Assembly: GCA_944326475.1 (NCBI GenBank)
Contig: CALVEC010000005.1
Coordinates: 62,001-126,000, forward strand
Origin: Candidatus Gastranaerophilales bacterium
GTDB lineage: Bacteria; Cyanobacteriota; Vampirovibrionia; Gastranaerophilales; Gastranaerophilaceae
DNA: 64,000 nucleotides
Direction of reading: 5' to 3'
Made by a program: the position numbers and the translations under genes. The notes below the pieces were generated by a model. It was not told the origin of the DNA, did not search any database, and saw only the letters and a program-made list of their open reading frames with translations. How positions within the stretch are numbered: position 1 is the first letter of the stretch; each line of letters begins with the position of its first letter. Below, piece after piece: positions 44,914-54,319 of the stretch.

Positions 44914-46852
44914 TTATATAACCTATATTTCTTTCTAATGTCTTAATCGCTTCTTTACACTTCTTTTCAGTTTCAAAGTAGTAATTTTTCAAAAGCCCGA
45001 GAGCTTCCTCCTGCACTTTAGTATCGGAAACATCTTTATTCTCTCTTAAAAACCATTTTATCCCTGCATTTTCTTCCGTTGCAATAAGCCTGTAGAGAAT
45101 ATTCTTATTATAACAGTTGTTTGTAATGTCACAATAAAGCTCAATTGCTTTTTTAAGGGTGTTTAGAGCTATCTGTGTTGATTTTTTGTGTCTCAAGTGT
45201 TCAAGATTGATAATTTTTACGTAAGACTGCCCTGTCTCAAGCATTGGCAGGATTTTTTCAATCTGTTCTTTTTCTGATATCATATTTGTTTTTAACGTCT
45301 TCATATCCGGCAGCTCGGGTTTAACCTGCGCCAATACACTTTCAGCGTCAAAAGTTTCTCCGGTCATATAAGGCATAACAGCATCCTTCAACGGAATGTT
45401 TTTAAAACCTTTTATATTAGCACCGCCCGTTGAAGCATTTATTAACTGATTTTTACCGTTATTTTTTGAGGCAAATTCTTCAAAATATTTAATAAACATG
45501 GCATACCCGCTTTGGGTAGGCAGTTTGCCCCCGTTTTGACCGTCAACAAGAGTCAAGCCCTTAAGCAGTTTTTCAAGATTTCTGTTAACTATTTCATCGA
45601 GAGTTTCTTCGCTGTAATATTTTTTTTGCGCTGCGCAATATACATCTCTGAATTTTTCATAGTCTTTAGGTAATATCTTATATTCTCCTGTTTTTTCATC
45701 TTTAATACATTCCAAATCCTCAAACGGCGAGCCTTTTGCATAACATTTGCCGTCAACAAACGCTAAATCCTGCCCAACTAAAATCAACGGGTCGCACCCC
45801 ATAAGTTTTGCAGCAGACAGTGCTTGATAAGAAACAGTACCTTTTGCTTCAAAATCACCTGGTTTTTTGTTTTTAAGTTTTTCAAACCAGTGATTTGATA
45901 CTGTTTCGTACGAAACACTCATAATATATCTTTTAAAATCCGCTTCAAATAATGCGCTATAGTGCGTAAACGGCTCAATTATAATTGTTACGTCTTTGTT
46001 ATTAGGAAATTTATAATGATGAAGTGTATTTAATTTTTCAATTAAAACAACAAAATCAGGAGTTATTCCATTTTCATACAACGCCTTATACGCTGCCCCG
46101 ATACAAAATATCAGAGCATGCCCTTTTGCTTTTTTCAGAGTTTCTATATTTTTTGCAAGTGAGGGTCCTGCGGAAACAATTATTGCCGGCTTCCCTTTAA
46201 AAATATCTTTATAATTGTCTATTTCAGGAGTGAACAACCTTCTCAGCAAACCGCAATACGTCATGTACAGAAATTTATAGGCAGTTGTTGTGTGAAATCT
46301 GTAATTAAATGAATAAATGCTGTGAAGCGTATTATAATCGTTCACAAACTGCATATATTCAGTTTTTTTATTGTATTTGTAATAGTCAATACAAGACACA
46401 TCCGTAGTCGTTTTGTATCTGAAAAACAATTCAAAAGCTATCTTTAGTTCTTCCATATCTGATGCAATAAAGAAATTTTTAGCACTAAGTTGTTTTTCAA
46501 AATCAACAATCTCAAGAACAACCCTGATAAGTTCAATATCCGGCTCATACACAACAACGGCACCGCTTCCGTGTTCAAGATAGTAATCAGGCATATATCC
46601 CAACCCGAGTCCGTATATTATATGAATTTTGTTTGCACTGTCTGCTCCGAGTTGATTAAATATCTTTTGGGCTTCTGCTTCAGCGCCGTTTACGGAATGT
46701 ACAAGCATTCCGTTTATTGCCAAATTATATTCACCCGCGAGGTTTGTCTTTAACTCGTATGAATTTCTTATCTCACCTAAATTTCTGATTTTTCCGGCAA
46801 GACTCTTATTCATTTTGTCAATTAATGACAAATTTTTTTCTAAAATTTCCAT
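44888..46852 (-). CDS. Maf-type motility-associated glycosyltransferase (DUF115)
   Basis: Maf proteins transfer nonulosonic acids such as pseudaminic or legionaminic acid to flagellin. The 654-residue protein has the central MAF_flag10/DUF115 domain: FKGKPAIIVSAGPSLAKNIE (~224), FCIGAAYKALYENGITPDFVVLIE (~250-275) and LILVGQDLAFVDGKCYAKG (~365). N-terminal IHIIYGLGLGYMPDYYL and VVVYEPDIELIR match the family's first domain. GGGGAAG precedes the ATG. A sigma-28-like element lies just upstream. No nonulosonic-acid synthesis genes are in the window, so the sugar is unknown. Confidence 0.87.
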   Translation of the reverse strand: MEILEKNLSLIDKMNKSLAGKIRNLGEIRNSYELKTNLAGEYNLAINGMLVHSVNGAEAEAQKIFNQLGADSANKIHIIYGLGLGYMPDYYLEHGSGAVVVYEPDIELIRVVLEIVDFEKQLSAKNFFIASDMEELKIAFELFFRYKTTTDVSCIDYYKYNKKTEYMQFVNDYNTLHSIYSFNYRFHTTTAYKFLYMTYCGLLRRLFTPEIDNYKDIFKGKPAIIVSAGPSLAKNIETLKKAKGHALIFCIGAAYKALYENGITPDFVVLIEKLNTLHHYKFPNNKDVTIIIEPFTHYSALFEADFKRYIMSVSYETVSNHWFEKLKNKKPGDFEAKGTVSYQALSAAKLMGCDPLILVGQDLAFVDGKCYAKGSPFEDLECIKDEKTGEYKILPKDYEKFRDVYCAAQKKYYSEETLDEIVNRNLEKLLKGLTLVDGQNGGKLPTQSGYAMFIKYFEEFASKNNGKNQLINASTGGANIKGFKNIPLKDAVMPYMTGETFDAESVLAQVKPELPDMKTLKTNMISEKEQIEKILPMLETGQSYVKIINLEHLRHKKSTQIALNTLKKAIELYCDITNNCYNKNILYRLIATEENAGIKWFLRENKDVSDTKVQEEALGLLKNYYFETEKKCKEAIKTLERNIGYINESSVTKS

Positions 46853-46869
46853 AACTTCCCCGTCTATCG

Positions 46870-46897
46870 ATATCTCCGAATTGTTGCACCGGCTTTA
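46870..46897 (-). promoter_or_regulatory. Sigma-28-like promoter candidate of the Maf gene
   Basis: On the minus strand TAAA (46894-46897), a 16-bp spacer and GGAGATAT (46870-46877), six of eight matches to GCCGATAT with the same spacing as the site at 36086. It ends 17 bp before the ATG and lies so close that the leader would be very short. A TATGAT hexamer further upstream is a sigma-70 alternative. Confidence 0.35.
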
Positions 46898-46981
46898 ACG
46901 GCTGTTTATAAATATCATACCACAGTTAAAAATTTTCATGCGGCAAGCTGCCAAACAAGTGCTCTGCGCTTATCTCGTAAA

Positions 46982-47641
46982 TTATACACTTTGATTATTA
47001 TTTGAAGTCAACGGCATTTTAATATCAACAAAATCAGGCACTATATTTTTTGCGGCACGAAGTTTCTGATATTGCAAAGAAAGCGCCTTTTTCTGTTCAC
47101 TATCCGCATTTTTTGCAGCCGCATTCATCTGGTTATAAAGCTCTTTTTCAACCTTATTCCCTCTTATGTATAAATCCATCTCTTTTTCTTTTTTAAAAGC
47201 ATTAATTTTACCGTTATACATAGCTTTGGGTGCATTAAATGCAGTGTATGCAACAGCAAGAGCTCCTATAAATCCGGCAAAAACGAGCGCCATCGACCCA
47301 ATATACATAAGAGGAAGCAAGGCTCGCTTTGTTTTACTCTCATTTTGTTTTGCAATTTTAAGGCTTGCATCAAAAAGTGTATCAAAAGCAAATCCCTCTT
47401 TTGAAAGATAATACAAAGCGTAAAAGCCGAAGCCCAAACCTGCCGTTACGGTGGCTCTTAAAGCATCAAGTTGTTCATATCCTTTTTTTATCGGATTTTT
47501 ATTGTCCTCAACTTCTGTTTTTGCAGCCATTTTATCCGCATTATTCAGGGAATCGTACTTTCTTGCAACCGCAGGCTTGCTGTTTGAAGTATCTGATGAC
47601 TTAAACGCAGTATAATTTTTTCCTACAGGAATAATTTTCAT
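46982..47641 (-). CDS. Hypothetical membrane protein, INAFxxEKEMD family (paralogue 2)
   Basis: Not recognised. 219 residues: a polar N-terminus MKIIPVGKNYTAFKSSD, predicted membrane segments at ~65-83 and ~112-142, then a conserved-looking stretch INAFKKEKEMDLYIRG (~155) and a helical C-terminus. The motif and the MK.(I/L).VG start are shared with the upstream gene at 47661, so the two are paralogues. They lie 19 bp apart and are likely co-transcribed. No signal peptide or catalytic motif is seen. Confidence 0.65.
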   Translation of the reverse strand: MKIIPVGKNYTAFKSSDTSNSKPAVARKYDSLNNADKMAAKTEVEDNKNPIKKGYEQLDALRATVTAGLGFGFYALYYLSKEGFAFDTLFDASLKIAKQNESKTKRALLPLMYIGSMALVFAGFIGALAVAYTAFNAPKAMYNGKINAFKKEKEMDLYIRGNKVEKELYNQMNAAAKNADSEQKKALSLQYQKLRAAKNIVPDFVDIKMPLTSNNNQSV

Positions 47642-47660
47642 AACAACCCGCTTTTCTGAG

Positions 47661-48161
47661 TTAGTTGGACGGATTCATCGTATTGAAAAGCAATGCGGCA
47701 GAACGGTTAGCTGTCTGTAGTTTAAGGTTGTCATCGAGTTTTTTATCCAAAGACACCCCGGGGTCTAACACTTCTTTGTGTACTTCCTCCGTAAGATTTG
47801 CCTTAAGCGCCTTGTCTCTTGAGAAAATATCCATTTCTTTTTCACGGGCAAAAGCGTTTATTGCCGTATGATAAAGCTTAGACGGCAGCGTCAAAGCCAG
47901 TGCAATCACTGCAGCAGCCACACCGGAAAGTACAGGAATTTTTGCACCTTTAACCGCAGGAATACAAGATGTAAGCCCGCCGACAACCGCTCCAACTACG
48001 GCAGAACCGCCCAGCGCACCTAAAATAGCAAGATTTCTTTCAGTTTTACGAGAAATAGGATTTTCATACGCCGGAGCTTCTTGCTTTTGAGCTTCTTTAA
48101 AATTTTTGTTTAAATAAATGTTTTGTGTGTAACCCTTTGAACCTACGTTTAAAACTTTCAT
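47661..48161 (-). CDS. Hypothetical membrane protein, INAFxxEKEMD family (paralogue 1)
   Basis: Not recognised. 166 residues: polar N-terminus MKVLNVGSKGYTQNIYLNKN, two hydrophobic segments rich in Gly/Ala/Val (~42-66 and ~74-92), then INAFAREKEMDIFSRD (~104) and a polar C-terminus. AGGAG lies seven bases before this ATG; a GTG one codon upstream is too close. It is the first gene of the pair; TTTAAA and TAATAT 17 bp apart upstream could be its promoter. Confidence 0.65.
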   Translation of the reverse strand: MKVLNVGSKGYTQNIYLNKNFKEAQKQEAPAYENPISRKTERNLAILGALGGSAVVGAVVGGLTSCIPAVKGAKIPVLSGVAAAVIALALTLPSKLYHTAINAFAREKEMDIFSRDKALKANLTEEVHKEVLDPGVSLDKKLDDNLKLQTANRSAALLFNTMNPSN

Positions 48162-48298
48162 CACTGCTCTCCTAAATTATTTAGACTGATAATATTTTTA
48201 TATTACAACCTTTTACATAAGTTTTAAACCCCGTAAAATTTTTTTTTGCGGGTATTTTTCCGTTTTTTATAAAAAATTTACAAAGAATGTTTCCTCAA

Positions 48299-49366
48299 TC
48301 AGTCTCTGACAACCTTTTTTAAACCTTTGGGTTTGTCCGGATTTTTTTTCAAAATAGCTGCTATCTCACAGGCTATAAGCTGCAAAGTAATAAGTGCACC
48401 AAAAATTGCTTTGATTTTTTTGCCGGTCTTAATATAAATATTATAATCTCCGCAGTCAACATCTTTTATACTGCTGATACAGATAATTTGCGGGTTATAA
48501 TCATCTCTTATTTTTTGAAGATTTCTTTTGGCTGATATTTCATTTTCGTCATCAATTATGGCAATAACAATAGCTTTCTCATTCAATACGGCAACATGCC
48601 CGTGCATAAACTCACCGAAAGGATACGCAGCAACATTTAAATACGAAGTTTCTTTTATTTTAAGGGCACCCTCTTTTGCAACCGGATAGTAGGTTTTGTT
48701 GCCGAGAATAACAATATTGCGGTATTTAGAAATCATTTTTGCCGCTGTTTTTATTCTGTCAAAATCTCCTATTATACGTTCAAGATAAAGCGGAAGGCGT
48801 TTGAGAGCGTGAATTTCCCGCTCTATGCTCTGCGCTTTGGAAAATTTTATTTTAAGTATAATCAAAATCAGACAGAATAGTTGTGCACAGAGCGCTTTAG
48901 TTGATGCAATACTCTTTTCTTCGCCGGCATCAGAAAGTATACGATAATCGCTGAGATTCCAGAGTGTTGAATTTTCCGCATTTGTGATACAAAGCGTTTT
49001 TCCGCCCAGTTCTTTAATTTTTTTAATCGCATGCAGCGTATCCGATGTTTCTCCTGATTGTGAAATAAAAATAAAAAGAGTTTCAGGCGTAACAAAATAA
49101 TTTTTCTGCAAAATAAACTCGCTTGAGTACTCGTATTCACACGGAATGCATAGCATTTCTCTGAAAAGAGGCGCAGCTATAGCCGCACAGTTGTAAGAAG
49201 AACCGCTGGCAGATATAACTATATTATTAATATTCAACGGTAAATTCAGCGTAACAACATCCTCTGAATTAATGCAGCGGTTTATAAGATTCTTAACAAC
49301 CGCAGGCTGCTCGAAAATTTCTTTCAGCATAATTGAGTTTGATACATTATTTTCGGGATTATCCAT
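48299..49366 (-). CDS. SIS-domain sugar-phosphate isomerase/deaminase (GlmS-C/NagB-II-like)
   Basis: A 355-residue protein with two SIS domains like the isomerase half of GlmS but no glutaminase domain. Visible motifs are MLKEIFEQP (~14), ISASGSSYNCAAIAAPLF (~50), FIFISQSGETSDTLHAI (~96), SIASTKALCAQL (~155), VILGNKTYYPVAKEGALKIKE (~220) and FGEFMHGHVAVL. The C-terminus NPDKPKGLKKVVRD resembles deaminase-type rather than amidotransferase SIS proteins, so glucosamine-6-phosphate deaminase is possible. The upstream 71 codons of the open frame are hydrophobic and lack a ribosome-binding site; AGAGGTG before this ATG decides the start. Confidence 0.82.
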   Translation of the reverse strand: MDNPENNVSNSIMLKEIFEQPAVVKNLINRCINSEDVVTLNLPLNINNIVISASGSSYNCAAIAAPLFREMLCIPCEYEYSSEFILQKNYFVTPETLFIFISQSGETSDTLHAIKKIKELGGKTLCITNAENSTLWNLSDYRILSDAGEEKSIASTKALCAQLFCLILIILKIKFSKAQSIEREIHALKRLPLYLERIIGDFDRIKTAAKMISKYRNIVILGNKTYYPVAKEGALKIKETSYLNVAAYPFGEFMHGHVAVLNEKAIVIAIIDDENEISAKRNLQKIRDDYNPQIICISSIKDVDCGDYNIYIKTGKKIKAIFGALITLQLIACEIAAILKKNPDKPKGLKKVVRD

Positions 49367-49466
49367 AAACACCTCTTTTTTTATATTTTTACATATTTTA
49401 CACCAAATTTCTACAGTTTTTAGTAAAAAATGCATAAAAAATGACAAAAGAACCGTTTTATACAAT

Positions 49467-49865
49467 ATGAAAATTTGTAAAATGGTAGACAGCTTCTCAA
49501 ATATAAGCTTTAATAAAACTATGACAGATGATATCAGCAATAAAGTAATTAACATATTTAAAAAACATACAAAGAACAAACAAGCCGACTCAAAGGAAAA
49601 AGTGAAAACTTTTGCGGGATTCAGTTATGTACGTCTGGACACTGACGTAAACGGATATCCATTTAAAGAAGAAAATCTTCTGGATTATGCAAAAGATTGT
49701 CACTACATAGTAAAGGTAATGAAAGAGAAAAACGGCGGAGTCTCTTTGTACAGCTACAATGTTCCGAACGACAAACTCCTTGATTTTCTGCTTATGTTCA
49801 GAAATAATGAGTTAAGCGGAACAATAATTGAAATTGACAAATTTTTACCAAAAGATTTAGCGTAA
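49467..49865 (+). CDS. Hypothetical protein (132 aa)
   Basis: Not recognised. The product is a small hydrophilic protein with a helical N-terminal third (DDISNKVINIFKKH) and an alpha/beta remainder (VKTFAGFSYVRLDTDVNGYP, GTIIEIDKFLP). The frame is open further upstream, but that part lies antisense to the SIS gene. ATG at 49467 or 49482 is likely; neither has a Shine-Dalgarno sequence, and a TACAAT just upstream hints at a nearly leaderless transcript. In the 102-bp gap to the next gene there is a small CTTCCG-AAA-CGGAAG hairpin (49887-49901). Confidence 0.55.
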   Translation: MKICKMVDSFSNISFNKTMTDDISNKVINIFKKHTKNKQADSKEKVKTFAGFSYVRLDTDVNGYPFKEENLLDYAKDCHYIVKVMKEKNGGVSLYSYNVPNDKLLDFLLMFRNNELSGTIIEIDKFLPKDLA

Positions 49866-49967
49866 AATTGTCAAAAAGCTATTTGCCTTCCGAAACGGAA
49901 GCTTCCCGGATTCCAAGCAACAACAGCGCTATAATTTGTCCGGTCAAGGAAAAGGTTAAACAAGAAG

Positions 49968-52463
49968 ATGAACAAGATTGATGAAAACACACTCGACGGA
50001 CTGCTTACAGAGGTAAACAAGCCATATCAGTACATCGGGCACGAAATGTTCTCATATAATAAAAATTTTAAAAATGCCGAAGTTACATTCGCTATAGGAT
50101 TTCCGGACAAATACGAAGTCGGCGCAAGCAATCTCGGGCACAGGGTTTTGTATGAACATATAAATTCGCTTGACGGAGTTTTGTGCGACAGGTTTTATGC
50201 ACCGGATACCGATTTTAAAGAGGTGCTGAAGCAGCATGGACTATGTCTTTACGGACTTGAATCAAAAGTATTTTTAAAGGATTTTGATTTTGTAGGCTTT
50301 TCTATTCAATACGAACTCTGCTATCCTACAGTTCTTGCGCTTCTGGATATGGCAGAAATACCGGTAAATTCTAAAGACAGAACAGACAATGACCCGATAA
50401 TTCTCTCTGGCGGTCCTTGCGCCTACAACCCTGAACCCTTGAAGGATTTTGTAGACGCATTTTTGATTGGAGACGGCGAGGAAATATTTGATGAGATTTT
50501 TGACATTTACAAAAAATCAAAAGGTCTCGGACGAGCTGAAATTTTAAGAAGAATCTCGGATGTAGAGGGTGTTTATGTACCCTCAATAAAACTTGATAAA
50601 GAGGTAAAAAAACGGATTTATGATTTCAGGATGACATCCGCCCCGACAAAGCACCCGGTACCGTTCTCAACATCTATCCACGACAGAGCAGTTGTTGAAA
50701 TAAGACGCGGATGCGGACGTATGTGCCGTTTTTGCCAGCCCGGACACGTGAATTTACCAATCAGAGAAAGAAAAGCGGAAGACATTATAAAAGTCACAAA
50801 AGAACTTGTTAAAAATACAGGCTATGACGAATTTTCACTGCTTTCTTTATCTTCAAACGATTACACAAACATTGAGTCGGTGCTTGAGGAATTAACATGC
50901 CACTTCCACTCAAAAAAAGTCTCGGCATCACTACCCAGCCAGCGTATTGACCGATTTAACATAAGACTTTCAAATCTTGTCAGAGACGTAAGAAAAACGA
51001 CGGTGACTCTCGCGCCGGAAGCCGGTTCGCAACGATTACGGGATGTTATCAATAAAAATCTTACGGAAGAACAGATAGTAAACACAACACTGGACTGCTA
51101 CCTGAACGGGTATGACACGATAAAATTCTATTTTATAATGGGGCTGCCGACAGAAACCTACGCGGATATTGATGAAATGATAGAGCTTTTGGGCAAAATA
51201 AAGCAAAAAGCAAGAGAACTCAAAAAAGAACAGGCGCTTAGAGACGATTTAAAACTGAATTGCACGCTCTCTATATTTGTACCCAAACCGTTTACCCCCT
51301 TTCAATGGTGCGGACAAAACTCGCTTGAAGATTTAACAGAGAAAATTCACTACATTAAGGACAAATCCCGTTCTCTCAAAGGAGTTCGCATAAAAATTCA
51401 CGACAAATACATTTCTCAGATGGAAGCAGTGCTGACCCGCGGTGATGATTCGCTTTGCAGATACATTTACGCACTGTACAAAGCCGGATGTTATCTGGAT
51501 ACGTGGGATGAAAATTTTTCTTACGAGAAATGGAGAGAAATTGCAGACAACGAGCACATACCGATTCGAGCACTGGCGCAAAAGGAATTTGACCTGGATG
51601 ACATGCTGCCTTGGGATTTTATAGACACAGGAATAAAAAAAGATTGGTTCATTAAAGAGTACAAAACCGCAATGCAAAACGCCACAAGCGTTCCATGCGA
51701 GACAAAATGTTCAAATTGCGGTATCTGCAGCTCTTTTCACGTCAAAAAACAGCTTGACGAACCTTATTCTCCAAAGCTTGAAAAAACACCCGAGGCAGAA
51801 ATCGAGGCAAAAAAATACCGTGCAACAATAACTAAAAAAGGCTATCTTAAATATCTGTCCCACCTTGATTGGCAAAATACACTTATGAAAGCTCTTTTCA
51901 GGTCAGGGCTTAATATAGTTTTCACAGAAGGCTTTAACCCCATACCAAAGATATCACTCGGCGTTGCACTGCCATTGTTTGTGGAGAGCGAAGGTGAATT
52001 TTTCGAGTTTGAACTTAGAGAAAATAAAACCCCTCTTGAAATTCAGGACATCCTTAACTCTGTCTTGGATAAAAATGCACAAATTATTAAAATTTGTGAA
52101 ATTGATAAAAAGTCGAAAAGCCTTGACGTACTTACTCAATGGGCACGATACGAGTTTAGTTTTAAAAATAAGGGTATTCCCAATTCTCAAAATTTAGGGT
52201 ATATTAAAAATGAACTTACTTCAGAGAAAGAAATTTATCTCAAGAAGAAGACAAAAAAAGGTATAGACAAATTAATATGCATTAATAAATCAGTAAGAGA
52301 CGCGGAGATATTGGACGACAAGCTCTATATCACGCTCAAAACAGGACAGAATCCGGACATTCCGTCTGTTCGCGCTGACGAATTAATAAAATTTTTCTAT
52401 CCTGACGAAAAGTTTAATATAAAACGTCTCAAATTTTTTGATGAAAATATGACGGCGTTGTAA
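49968..52463 (+). CDS. Radical SAM protein (TIGR03960) fused to DUF2344/TIGR03936 domain
   Basis: An 831-residue fusion often found next to rng/rne. The N-terminal part (~1-600) has a B12-binding-like Rossmann region, then the radical SAM core with EIRRGCGRMCRFCQPG (CxxxCxxC near residue 249) and the SLSSNDY and TLAPEAGSQRLRDVIN segments. A CxxCxxC-like cluster (CETKCSNCGICSSF, ~572) closes it. The C-terminal DUF2344 domain (~610-831) begins YRATITKKGYLKYLSHLDWQ. The reaction is unknown; linkage to ribonuclease G suggests RNA or ribosome modification. The next gene follows after 35 bp. Confidence 0.87.
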   Translation: MNKIDENTLDGLLTEVNKPYQYIGHEMFSYNKNFKNAEVTFAIGFPDKYEVGASNLGHRVLYEHINSLDGVLCDRFYAPDTDFKEVLKQHGLCLYGLESKVFLKDFDFVGFSIQYELCYPTVLALLDMAEIPVNSKDRTDNDPIILSGGPCAYNPEPLKDFVDAFLIGDGEEIFDEIFDIYKKSKGLGRAEILRRISDVEGVYVPSIKLDKEVKKRIYDFRMTSAPTKHPVPFSTSIHDRAVVEIRRGCGRMCRFCQPGHVNLPIRERKAEDIIKVTKELVKNTGYDEFSLLSLSSNDYTNIESVLEELTCHFHSKKVSASLPSQRIDRFNIRLSNLVRDVRKTTVTLAPEAGSQRLRDVINKNLTEEQIVNTTLDCYLNGYDTIKFYFIMGLPTETYADIDEMIELLGKIKQKARELKKEQALRDDLKLNCTLSIFVPKPFTPFQWCGQNSLEDLTEKIHYIKDKSRSLKGVRIKIHDKYISQMEAVLTRGDDSLCRYIYALYKAGCYLDTWDENFSYEKWREIADNEHIPIRALAQKEFDLDDMLPWDFIDTGIKKDWFIKEYKTAMQNATSVPCETKCSNCGICSSFHVKKQLDEPYSPKLEKTPEAEIEAKKYRATITKKGYLKYLSHLDWQNTLMKALFRSGLNIVFTEGFNPIPKISLGVALPLFVESEGEFFEFELRENKTPLEIQDILNSVLDKNAQIIKICEIDKKSKSLDVLTQWARYEFSFKNKGIPNSQNLGYIKNELTSEKEIYLKKKTKKGIDKLICINKSVRDAEILDDKLYITLKTGQNPDIPSVRADELIKFFYPDEKFNIKRLKFFDENMTAL

Positions 52464-52498
52464 AATAAAAGTTTTTAAAGTTTGATAAGGAATTTTTT

Positions 52499-54319
52499 AT
52501 GAAAAAATCAATAGTTATTGCAGAGCGCGACAACATCGCAGCCGTATTTGAGGATGACAAAATTACCGAATTTTTTGTTCACCGCGGAGATATACTTCTT
52601 GGCGATGTTTATCTGAGCAAGGTTGAAAATATTCTTCCCAGTATTGAAGCTGCTTTTGTGAACGTCGGCTCGGACAAAATGGGATTTCTGCACGCTGCTG
52701 ATGTTATAGGCAAAGGCGGACTCCAGGACAAACTTTCTCCAAAACAAAAGCTTATGGTTCAGGTTGTTAAAGAACCGACAGGGCACAAGGGTCCGAGAGT
52801 TACGACATCAATCAGTCTGCCGGGAAGATTTCTGGTGCTTATGCCATATGAAACAGGCGTCAGCGTCAGCAAAAAGATTTCAACAACAAAAGAAAGAGCC
52901 AGACTAAAATCGATTGTAAACCTTTTAAAACCTGTCGGTGTCGGGGTTATCATCAGAACAGAAGCAGAAGGTCAGACAGAAGCTGAAATTCAAGAGGACA
53001 TGGAAATACTGCTTGAAAAGTGGAACACTATTGTTACACAGGCAGAGATGGTTTCAGCTCCCAATCTTTTGTACCGCGACCAGGATTTGCTCTACCGTGT
53101 AATCAGAGAAGCTTGCGATGAAGACGTAAAAGAGATTGTTGTAGACACTGCTTTTGCGCTTCACAGAACACAGCAGCTTATACAAAACTGGAACCTCAAC
53201 AAAGACATTGATATTTCGCTCTACAAAGGTACGGAACCGCTGATTGTGGCATCAGGAATCCAAAAAGAAATAAGAAATGCACTGCAAATCAAGGTAAACT
53301 TACCCTCAGGCGGTTACCTGTTTATTCAAACAACGGAAGCTCTGACTGTTATAGATGTTAACAGCGGCAAATTCATAAGCTCTGCAACGCAGGATGAAAC
53401 TATTCTAAAAACGAATAAAGAAGCAGTAACCGAGATTGCAAGACAGCTCAAACTCAGAAATATCGGCGGTATGATAATCATTGACTTTATAGATATGCTT
53501 AGCCGCGCAGATAAGCTGTCAATTCTTCAGGAACTTGAGCTTGCTATTGAATCAGATAAAGCAAAACCGCAGGTAGGTCAGCTTTCTGACCTTGGACTTG
53601 TTGAAATGACAAGACACAGACAAGGACAGAGCCTTGATGAAATATTTACGAAAAAATGCCAGGCTTGTCAGGGCACAGGTCACGTTATTGAAGAATTTAC
53701 CTTCTCAACCTCTGTTGCAGAGGGTGAATACCGTTCAAAAGCTGCAAAATTAAAAATTCCTGTCGGACAGGTTAAAAACAAGAATAATAAAAAAGACAAC
53801 AACGTCTTTAACCATCAGCATTCACAGAGCGCAAATCCTTCACTGACAGCAAAAAGACAGAATGACAAGAAACAGAAAAATTCCGAAAATACGGAATTTA
53901 CGCCGGATGATGCAGTTCAAAAAATAAAAGAAGCATCGATTACACCGGAACTATCCAGTACTGTAAATATTCAAAATGTTTCAAAAGAAGCAAAAGAAAA
54001 ACACTTCAAAAACAATCGCGGAAAGAAAAACGTATTTAATATACTCGATGAAATTGAAGGATCCGAAAATACAACTGAAGCAGCATTAAGCACAGAACAG
54101 CCGCAAAATACGCAGCAAGAAACAGAGGCTGTGCAAGCTCCGGAAGCTGTAGACTCTGCAACAGAAGCACCTGTTGAACACAAACAGGAACAAAATGCAG
54201 CGGAAGAAGATATCCAGGTTGAAAAACCGAAACCCAAAAGAAATACAAGAACAAGAAAGCCAACAAGACCGAGAAAAAGAACGACTAAAAAAACAGAGGA
54301 AACACCGACAAATGAATAA
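52499..54319 (+). CDS. rng: Ribonuclease E/G family endoribonuclease
   Basis: A 606-residue single-strand RNA endonuclease for rRNA processing and mRNA decay. The N-terminal catalytic half has the S1 domain (HRGDILLGDVYLSKVENILPS), the 5' sensor, and DNase I-like Asp residues in TVIDVNSGKF (~282) and IIIDFIDM (~326). A Zn-link CQACQGTGHV (~391) follows. Residues ~410-606 are disordered, rich in Asn, Lys, Glu and Pro, ending in a basic RTRKPTRPRKRTTKK patch that probably binds RNA or partners. The long tail makes it look RNase E-like in layout. It overlaps the next gene by eight bases. Confidence 0.93.
   Translation: MKKSIVIAERDNIAAVFEDDKITEFFVHRGDILLGDVYLSKVENILPSIEAAFVNVGSDKMGFLHAADVIGKGGLQDKLSPKQKLMVQVVKEPTGHKGPRVTTSISLPGRFLVLMPYETGVSVSKKISTTKERARLKSIVNLLKPVGVGVIIRTEAEGQTEAEIQEDMEILLEKWNTIVTQAEMVSAPNLLYRDQDLLYRVIREACDEDVKEIVVDTAFALHRTQQLIQNWNLNKDIDISLYKGTEPLIVASGIQKEIRNALQIKVNLPSGGYLFIQTTEALTVIDVNSGKFISSATQDETILKTNKEAVTEIARQLKLRNIGGMIIIDFIDMLSRADKLSILQELELAIESDKAKPQVGQLSDLGLVEMTRHRQGQSLDEIFTKKCQACQGTGHVIEEFTFSTSVAEGEYRSKAAKLKIPVGQVKNKNNKKDNNVFNHQHSQSANPSLTAKRQNDKKQKNSENTEFTPDDAVQKIKEASITPELSSTVNIQNVSKEAKEKHFKNNRGKKNVFNILDEIEGSENTTEAALSTEQPQNTQQETEAVQAPEAVDSATEAPVEHKQEQNAAEEDIQVEKPKPKRNTRTRKPTRPRKRTTKKTEETPTNE

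Noticed and set aside
49367-49579. 71-codon hydrophobic extension of the SIS-domain protein
   Set aside because: No ribosome-binding site, composition unlike a SIS protein, and a strong AGAGGTG directly before the later ATG.
54174-54311. Long N-terminus of the membrane protein after rng
   Set aside because: It is an out-of-frame reading of the basic tail of the ribonuclease; the ATG overlapping the rng stop gives a proper signal/anchor sequence.
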